From positions 26,758,001-26,822,000 of the forward strand of contig NC_084930.1 of NCBI RefSeq assembly GCF_958298935.1: a stretch of 64,000 nt of DNA, written 5' to 3'. Shown here piece after piece: positions 57,240 to 64,000 of the stretch. Position 1 is the first letter of the stretch. Every line of letters begins with the position of its first letter. The stretch is from Phragmites australis (Eukaryota > Streptophyta > Magnoliopsida > Poales > Poaceae). The notes under the pieces were generated by a model that was not told the DNA's origin, did no database searches, and saw only the letters and a program-made list of their open reading frames with translations. A program made the position numbers and the translations under genes.

Positions 57240-58855
57240 TCGAGAAGTGGACCTGAGGTCTCAATGGGACGGCCGAAAAGGAGACACGTCCATCTCCGAT
57301 TTGCTTCCCATTGTTTCTACAGTGGGCCCGGCGCAGGAAAATCACGCAGCAAAAGGAACCCAGTCCCCTGGCCCCACACCAAAGCCGTCCAGGCCCGTCC
57401 TCCACTATCGAGCCTCGTCGAGGAGAAAGACTCGTCGCCGCCGCCGGCCAAAATCCATCTCACCACGCGTCCTCAGGGAATTCCTTCAGAAATCGGCCGA
57501 TCTCTAGTCATCCGAGCACACCCCACCTCATATCTCCCCACTCCCCAACCCGCGCAAGCCCGCAGGCAATTAGGCCTTCAGCCACCTGGGCTCAGCGCCA
57601 GCGGCCGGCGGCAGAACTCGTCACCACGCCCTCCCTTGCGTTGGATCGAGTCGCCCCGCCGCCGGAACCACACTTCTCTCCGTCGCCACGGGAGCCCTCC
57701 CGAGCCTCTTGCCTCCTCGTCCCCTCCCGTCGGCCTCCTCACCGTGGATCGATCTCACGGCCAGGACCATCTGCAGCCACCGTACTGCGGCCGACCAGAT
57801 ACCCCCCGTAGACGTCCTACGCTGCCAAGGTGCGTGGATCTGTTTTTCCTTTCCTCCCCCCCCCCCCCCCCCGCCGAATACCTTGGCCTGATTTCAGCAG
57901 AGGTATAACCTTCGGTCTTGTGAAGTACTAACTACCTTGGCTTTTGTGACGCGATCGTGCGTGCTTTTCTTGGGTGGGCGATGGGAAATTAGATGTTGAT
58001 TTCTGGGTTGAGTGATTTGTAAGTACATGTAGAAACCACAAATTTCTCCATGTTATGTTCAGATAAGGGACTGTATAGATGCATTGGTTTCATCCCCGTG
58101 TTACCGATACCTTCTGAATCTAGTTGGAGGAGAACCCAATGGTAACTAGTTGCCAGATTGTTGTGTGCTCATGTAGCTGGCCATGTTTAATTACCGTTGG
58201 GTATCTTAGTTAGATCAAATACTCAGGATGTATAACATGTGATAGAGCTCCTTTGTTTCAGTTGAGATTTGCTATATCAAACTGCAAATTCTTTGTTTGG
58301 AGTGTTTTCAGTCTGTTGTCGTGTTCAAATAATATAACTTATAACAGGGACTGTAGGTATTCGGAAAGGTTAGGTATGAGCCTGAATGCCTGATGTTTTC
58401 ATTTAGATTGTGTTGTATTTTACTTTCAATATATGGAGGGTGCCTAATAGAGTGATTTTGCAGAGATCTTTCGATGACATTGTATTTTACCTTTGTAAGC
58501 TGAAATTTGGAAGCTTTTGGTCGGCTCATTAAATTGCATATGTGTGGGCACAATTGCATAAGACAACGTGATGATAAGTGTGGAAGAATAAGTCCACAAC
58601 TAAATATGCCATGCATGCTAATCATATAAAGTGAGTGCTTGCTGCTTAGCTGTACTTTTTCTGCTAGAATAGTAATATCTTTATCATACAAAATTTAAAG
58701 TGAAAAACGAAAGAAACCTAAGATTGCTATGTTCTCTATGTGCACGTGTGTGCTTGCCTGGTCTACTGCAGTTCAACTGAACAATCAAGATACTGAAGTT
58801 GGTTGCTCCTATGCAGGGTTTTATTCTTAACTTTGCGTCTCAAGTCTAGTCTTGG
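57240..58855 (+). promoter_or_regulatory. Promoter, 5' UTR and leader intron of the ALY gene
   Basis: A GC-rich, Pro-codon-like leader runs to the donor CTGCCAAG|GTGCGTGG (intron 57830-58816). The acceptor is CCTATGCAG at 58816, and a 39-nt second leader exon precedes the ATG at 58856. A poly-C run lies at about 57858-57873. The 247-codon open frame in the leader is probably not translated. Confidence 0.55.
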
Positions 58856-61797
58856 ATGGCAACATCTTTGGATGTCCCACTGGATGATTTGATTAAGAGC
58901 AGAAGTGGAAGGGGAAGGGGAAGGGGAAGGGGAAGGGGAAGAGGCAGGGGACAAGGAGGGGGTCGAGGCAGAGATGATGGCCAAAGGTTGGCCCGTGGTT
59001 CATGGCGTGGGCGTGGTGGTGGCACTTTCCGTGGAAGGGGCCTAGGGGTGCCTTCACGAAGGCCTCTTGGTGTTAATACTCGGTCCTCAACATTTGCTAT
59101 TGCCAAGGCAAGCACAAAACTATCGCTGATTTTCTATATACCTTCAAGAATCCAAATTACAGTAGGTACCTGACAAGAAGTGGCTATAAACTGATTTAAA
59201 GGGACAGCCCAATGGTTCAATCCAGACCACATCTGCTGCCTTTTAGCTGTGGAACTTCAAAGAGGATCTAATGGGTTTCTTGTTTTGAATTACCTGAGAA
59301 CTGGCCCTTTTCTGCTGAGTATGTTGTGGCGAGATTTATGCTGGTTTGTGCTGGCTAATGCTTCAAAGTTCAAACTGAAAACCTTGTCTATACTCATTGT
59401 CAGCATGGTGATGGGCCACATATTTTATGTGGATAATGTCTTCGATTTTTTCATAAACCATTCTATGCAATGGTATAGGGTTTTATAATTTTGCTGTTGC
59501 TGGTTGACTCATCAAGTACCATGGATTGATGAGTTTTGTGGTTTTATGCTAATACTTTCTCATCACAATCTGGCATGCATGCTATGGAATATCACAGTCA
59601 TTCAATAAAGCCAAGACTTTTGTGTGGAGACATGATTTGTTTGAGGATAGTATGGTGGCTGCTGGTCTTTCTGGGATAGAATCTGGAACAAAGCTGTATA
59701 TTTCAAACTTGCACTATGGAGTTACAAAGGAAGACATACAGGTAACTGGATCCTCAAATGCATATTAGAATAGCTGATAGCCCAATTCACGTTTAACATT
59801 TTTTATGCTGATCTTCTTTGTCCACAACATTGGTTCAGGAGCTTTTTTCTGAAATGGGCCACTTGAAGCACTGTGCTGTTCATTATGACAATAATAGGCG
59901 CCCAACTGTGAGTCTTTGTCTAAAACTTGGTCCTTTCAATAACGCAGATGTGTATTTTTTAATTATGTATTGTTTATTTGTATATTTAATTATTCATGCT
60001 TGGTCATTTTCTCATGTTACGTTCCGAGCATAAAGCAAGTCCCTTCTTCCTTAACACATACTGGACCTGTTTGTTGCATGTTTAGGGTTTGGATAATGCA
60101 TTGATTGGTTGTAATGAAGTTTGATGGGATGGACTTATAGCAATTATAACTTGGATCTAGTCTAATGCACCATGATAATCATACAAAAGTACAAAATGGA
60201 AAATAGCCCTTTGTATTACCTGTAAGCCACTTAGATCATGGAACATGAGCACAATCATTGCCCCACGCTCATCCACCTAGAAAAAAAGGAAGAAAAAACA
60301 CTCTCACTCAAAGAAAAAGCATTGACAGAAAAAACACCCTCACTCAAAGAAAAAGCATTGACAGTACTTGTTTTTGAATAAATTTTAAAAGGAATCTTAC
60401 CTTTTGAATTTGTTAGTTATTGGACAGCCATAATTCTATGTTATTTATTTATTTTAACTGCTTTTGAGACATAAGTTTAATTGACCAGTCAACCTCTAGC
60501 TGCCAATAGGTTACAAAGTATGCAGGTGTTTCCTTTAAAACTTCAACTATATCTAGTCATATAATAAATGTAATATATTAGTTTGATGTTTGCTTCACAA
60601 AAAAATGCTACGTATATGAAATTTACTCATGGGTATGTTCACTGATTATATTCTTGAACAGGGTTCAGCTGAGGTGATATTCACTAGGAGAAGTGAAGCT
60701 CTTGCCGCATTGAAACGATATAATAATGTGCGCCTTGATGGGAAGGCAATGAAGATTGAAATGATAGGAGCAGATTTGGGTCTATCCGCTGCTTTCGCAC
60801 CCCGAATTAGTGTTGTTCCTGGTGCAAGGGGAAGAGGACAGAGAGAAGTTGTAATGATGTATGTCTCTTTTTTGCTAGTGCATGGCTTAGAAGATGCCCT
60901 TACTAGTGATTTCACCAATAATCCTGTAGCAATTCTAATTTTCTGATTCTTGTTCCTCACACTTATGTTAAATATTTTCTTTTCAGGCCTGGTGCAAGTC
61001 GGTTTGGTCGAGGTGCGGCGGGCTCATCCAGTTCGCTTCCTGGGTAGGCTCTTGTGGCTATATATATATTCTTTGCTCCATAACCTGCCTCAAAATTACA
61101 AATAGCGCAACTTCCCTCCTATAACCAGTAGAATAAACTTGGTGAAATAACCATATGAAACAAGTCTTCCAACTGATGGTAGTGCACAGCTGGTATGCCT
61201 TGCACCCTTGCCTGTACATCTTTGGAAACCTTGTGTGGTAGTGGCAGATTTGATCTCTATTTTTTCTCCATTGTGGTTGTGAGCTATGGATTTATGCACC
61301 TGTCTGTTGTGTATTGATGAAACATTGTGCTTATGGTTTTTCTACATGGGAGCAACCAGCAACTAATACCATCCCATGTACCTTAAGCTACAAATTTGAT
61401 ATGTGATTTCTAAAAAATAAACTAATTTGCCTTTTGCTGACAAAAAGTGCCTGCAGTTACCGTGGCCATGTTTAAGGATATTCTCTTTTTGTCAGCTGGC
61501 AGACACAATCTCTGATCATAGTAGAATGATAGATTCCATCTGCAGTCCATGTTTTTCCATTTCATAGTAGTTCCATTACCTTTTAGTAATCATTGTGTTA
61601 TGTTCAGGTGGAAGCGTGGAGGTTTTGTTCAAAGAGGGGGAGGACAAGTGCGCGGTCGCGGACGTGGCCGTGGGCGTAGTAGCTTTGGTCAGGGGCGTGG
61701 ACGTGGCTATGTACGGAAGGGACCTGTGGGGAAATCAGCTGAACAATTGGACAAGGAGCTTGACAACTACAATTCTGGTGCGATGGATGTCGCCTAA
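58856..61797 (+). CDS. ALY/REF mRNA-export adaptor (THO complex subunit 4 family), six coding exons
   Basis: Exons: 58856-59107, 59598-59741, 59839-59907, 60662-60858, 60987-61043, 61608-61797. They total 909 nt (302 aa plus TAA), and all phases join. The N-terminus MATSLDVPLDDLIK is the UAP56-binding motif of ALY proteins. A Gly-Arg repeat follows (from a hexanucleotide GGAAGG array), then the RRM from about residue 117: RNP2 LYISNL, VTKEDIQELFSEMGHLKHC, RNP1 GSAEVIF at 156-162, ALKRYNNVRLDGKAMKIEMI. An RGG-rich tail (RGRGRGRGRSSFGQGRGRGY) ends in the C-terminal UAP56-binding motif EQLDKELDNY. It couples splicing/transcription (TREX) to nuclear export. Intron 1 would start GC (AAG|GCAAGC) and the others GT. 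Plant genomes usually carry several paralogues, so the exact member is not assigned. Confidence 0.93.
58906..58946 (+). repeat. Hexanucleotide GGAAGG array encoding Gly-Arg
   Basis: Five to six GGGGAA-type units in frame (GGA AGG), giving the GRGRGRGRGR stretch of the ALY N-terminus. It is likely to vary in length between individuals. Confidence 0.85.
60292..60363. repeat. 36-bp tandem duplication in ALY intron 3
   Basis: GAAAAAACACTCTCACTCAA then AGAAAAAGCATTGACA occurs twice with one T to C change. Confidence 0.85.
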
Positions 61798-63600
61798 GAT
61801 GCTGCATCCAATCACTTGAAGTTAGAACTGGGTCGAAGTTAAGCTTATTTTGTGTTTGTTTTTGCTGCCGAACTATCACCAGTTTGTCATGTGTTCGTTG
61901 CTTAGTTTGAAGATTAGATTTTTAACTGCAATTTCGAGTTCGAGGCTAGCCATACGATATTATAGTTGGCTGATAGCTCTTGATGATTGGTGTTTTCGAT
62001 GGTTGTGTTTTTTTGCTGTCATCTCTTCCTCTTTTTAATCTGTAGTTTCTGTTGATGGGTTCAGTCTGGCAAAATTAGCCTATAATATTCGATGAGCAGT
62101 AGCCGAAATGCTTGGTTAACACTCGGCATCCTCTAGAGAGACTATAATGCTTGGTTAATTCGATGAACAGAGTTTGCGGCAAGCTTGATAGAAAAATTCA
62201 TGAATTCCTATTTCTTCGCTGATTACCTTGTGCCATGATCAACTCATACGTTTTCAGTTTTGGTGTAGCTAATATGGTCTTATTAGGTGTGTATGTAATT
62301 TTAGTGATTAATAATAATATAGTTAATAAAACTAATATATTTATTAAATATATGTTTTAGTATGTCTTACGTATACAACATAAGAGAAGTTATCGAAACT
62401 AGAATAAATGAATGAAATGAATGTGTTATATGAATTTTGATGTGATCAAATAGGATATATTTCTGTATAATTATGTAAAGCTCTTCACAAGTTCGGAGTT
62501 TGGAGTGAAAAGTTATGTTTAAAATATGAATTGTTAGTCAGTTAAAAATATACATGGTGGATATTATGACGTGTATAATTTGAAAAGCAAAGGATAATTC
62601 GGTGTTCATAAAAATAAATACATCTGATGATCCGGTGTTCATAAGAAGTTTTTGGCGGATTCTTTTAAAGAGCTTTCAAATGAGATCTAATACACGTTAA
62701 ATGTTTCGGTGTTTATAAAATGAACATGTTAGACTATTTTTTTTAGAATGGTTGTAAAATAGTTCGGTTGGCTTCGTATGGACGTAGGATGTTACAACGT
62801 TCAAAGAGGATATTACGTCGGAACTTCTAGTGTTCATAAGACTATGAAGTGGAGTTTCAACGGCTAGTTCGTAGCATGTGCACGAAGGATGTTTCGGCGT
62901 TTGTAATGTTGTTCACGTTGGACCTTCCGGTGAGTACAATAAAATGTGACTGTTGGAGTAATGGTTAATTCACGGGGTTAAGACTATAAATATCTCGTTG
63001 GTCATTTGAGAGGTTGGAGTTCAGAGAAGTTTATAGATACTTAAGAAGACATCTAAACAATCAAAGTACTTAAAGTGATCATCCAAGGGAATTAAGCATA
63101 AGATTAGAGACTAATTAGTACTAATAGGTCTAGAGAGATATGTTGCTAGGTGTTGCTGTCTAGAGAAAGGATTAAAGAGTAATTCTAACTTGTACCAATT
63201 GGTACGTCGATACCTTAAAGTCTTAGTAACTCATCGACACTGTGAGCTTAATAGTTTATACTTATTGATCCTCCAACTTGGTGTGGAGTGACGGCAAGAA
63301 TCTTGTATAGGGATGCAGATACCCTTGTCTTGATAGCTCAAGCTCTGAAGTGAAGACAACGATAAGTGATCAAAAGAGAGGTTTGGGGTGAGATATTGTC
63401 TTGATGGCTCAACCTACTTAACGCTTAGATGGCTAAGGGCTGTGACTGGGTGTTGTCCAGGAGCTATAGCCTAGGCGGCTGCTCCAACGTAGACTAGAAG
63501 TGACATTTTCAATACCACATGGTAAAAATCATTTGTGCCGAGTTTGCTCTCTCTACCATCTTTACGTTTCTGTATTTACTTCTTGCAATCTATCCTTAGA
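61798..63600. other. ALY 3' UTR and downstream noncoding sequence
   Basis: 61798 to about 62100 is the probable 3' UTR. Beyond, AT-rich sequence holds no exon. 62940-63590 resembles the noncoding part of an LTR retrotransposon or similar repeat (GGTGTGGAGTGACGGCAAGA, TGATCAAAAGAGAGGTTTGG), but no boundary is seen. Confidence 0.35.
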
Positions 63601-64000
63601 GCATCTCCATCCGGCCCCCTTTCCCACTCCTTATCCTATTTTTTAGGAAAAACAGTACAAAAACCTCTCCAACCGGCTCCCTTTCTCACCCCTCATCTTT
63701 GAGGGACCCCTAAAATTGCATCTTCGAACCTCATCTGTAGGAAGTGTGTACCGAGCCCCTATCCATCAACGACCGAGCTTCCCGCGCCGCCACGGACATC
63801 TCCTCCGCCATCCACGCCAGGTACACCTTCGCCCCCCCTCCCCTGTCCCGCCGCCTGGCACGCCGACGCCTCCTCCGCTTGCCCGGCAAGCGGCTCCTCC
63901 GTTTTGGCCGACGCAGCCGCCTCCTCCGCGTGCCCCACGCCGCCGAACCCCGTGGCCGCCCGCGCCGCTGGCCCCCTTCGCCGCTCGCGCCGCTGGCCCC
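63600..64000. mobile_element. Possible MITE/MULE-like end followed by GC-rich segment, cut by window end
   Basis: GAGCATCTCCATCCGGCCCC and the near-repeat TCTCCAACCGGCTCCC are like the widespread grass 'GAGCATCTCCA' terminal sequence of small DNA transposons. After about 63760 the sequence turns strongly GC-rich (CCGCCGCCTGG-type), compatible with a captured gene fragment or a real first exon. The right end lies outside the window. Confidence 0.35.

Noticed and set aside
57165..57908. 247-codon open frame upstream of ALY
   Set aside because: Lies in the GC-rich leader and crosses the predicted leader donor at 57830; composition is Pro/Arg/Ser low complexity in several frames at once.
1..64000. 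tRNA, rRNA or snRNA genes
   Set aside because: I looked for cloverleaf-like GGTTCGANNCC arms and rRNA words and found none convincing; a covariance-model scan would be decisive.

Overview
This is a grass (Poaceae) nuclear genome window. The evidence is intron-bearing genes with GC-rich 5' exons and plant splice sites, Stowaway and other MITE-like repeats, Mutator-like and CACTA-like DNA transposons, and Ty3/gypsy and Ty1/copia LTR retrotransposons nested in each other. The species cannot be named from the sequence alone.

Only two intact host genes are convincing. On the minus strand, 8363-14462 encodes a class-3 (alpha/beta hydrolase) lipase of the plant calmodulin-binding/diacylglycerol-lipase-like type. 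It has six coding exons (446 aa), and its last intron (3.2 kb) carries a solo LTR inserted into a LINE tail. On the plus strand, 58856-61797 encodes an ALY/REF mRNA-export adaptor (THO complex subunit 4 family). It has six coding exons (302 aa), a 5'-UTR intron, and a first coding intron that appears to start with GC instead of GT. A third, very tentative small gene on the minus strand has two exons at 53707-53950 and a possible last exon at 34967-35021, so a 17 kb transposon nest would sit in its intron.

The 42 kb between the two genes is mostly two transposon nests. Nest 1 (16109-34712) is a Mutator-like element with terminal inverted repeats and a perfect 9-bp target duplication. Inside it is a CACTA-like element, and inside that a full-length Tat-lineage gypsy retrotransposon (16793-31184, minus strand). 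Nest 2 (about 36124-53533) is probably a LINE hosting a copia element (36266-49910), whose gag was hit by a second Tat-like gypsy element (37002-45444, plus strand). A solo-LTR-like block (about 50124-52456) lies to its right. All retroelement reading frames are broken by stops and frameshifts.

Both gypsy elements carry, between pol and the 3' LTR, an antisense gene of the 'putative gypsy-type transposon' (Transposase_28) family. Each is preceded by its own TATA box, and in one copy it is interrupted by a small intron that keeps frame. A separate 1.46 kb foldback Mutator-like element (2412-3875) shares a palindromic subterminal motif with the nest-1 Mutator element. The window edges hold a glycine-rich ORF (left) and the start of a MITE-like/GC-rich segment (right).
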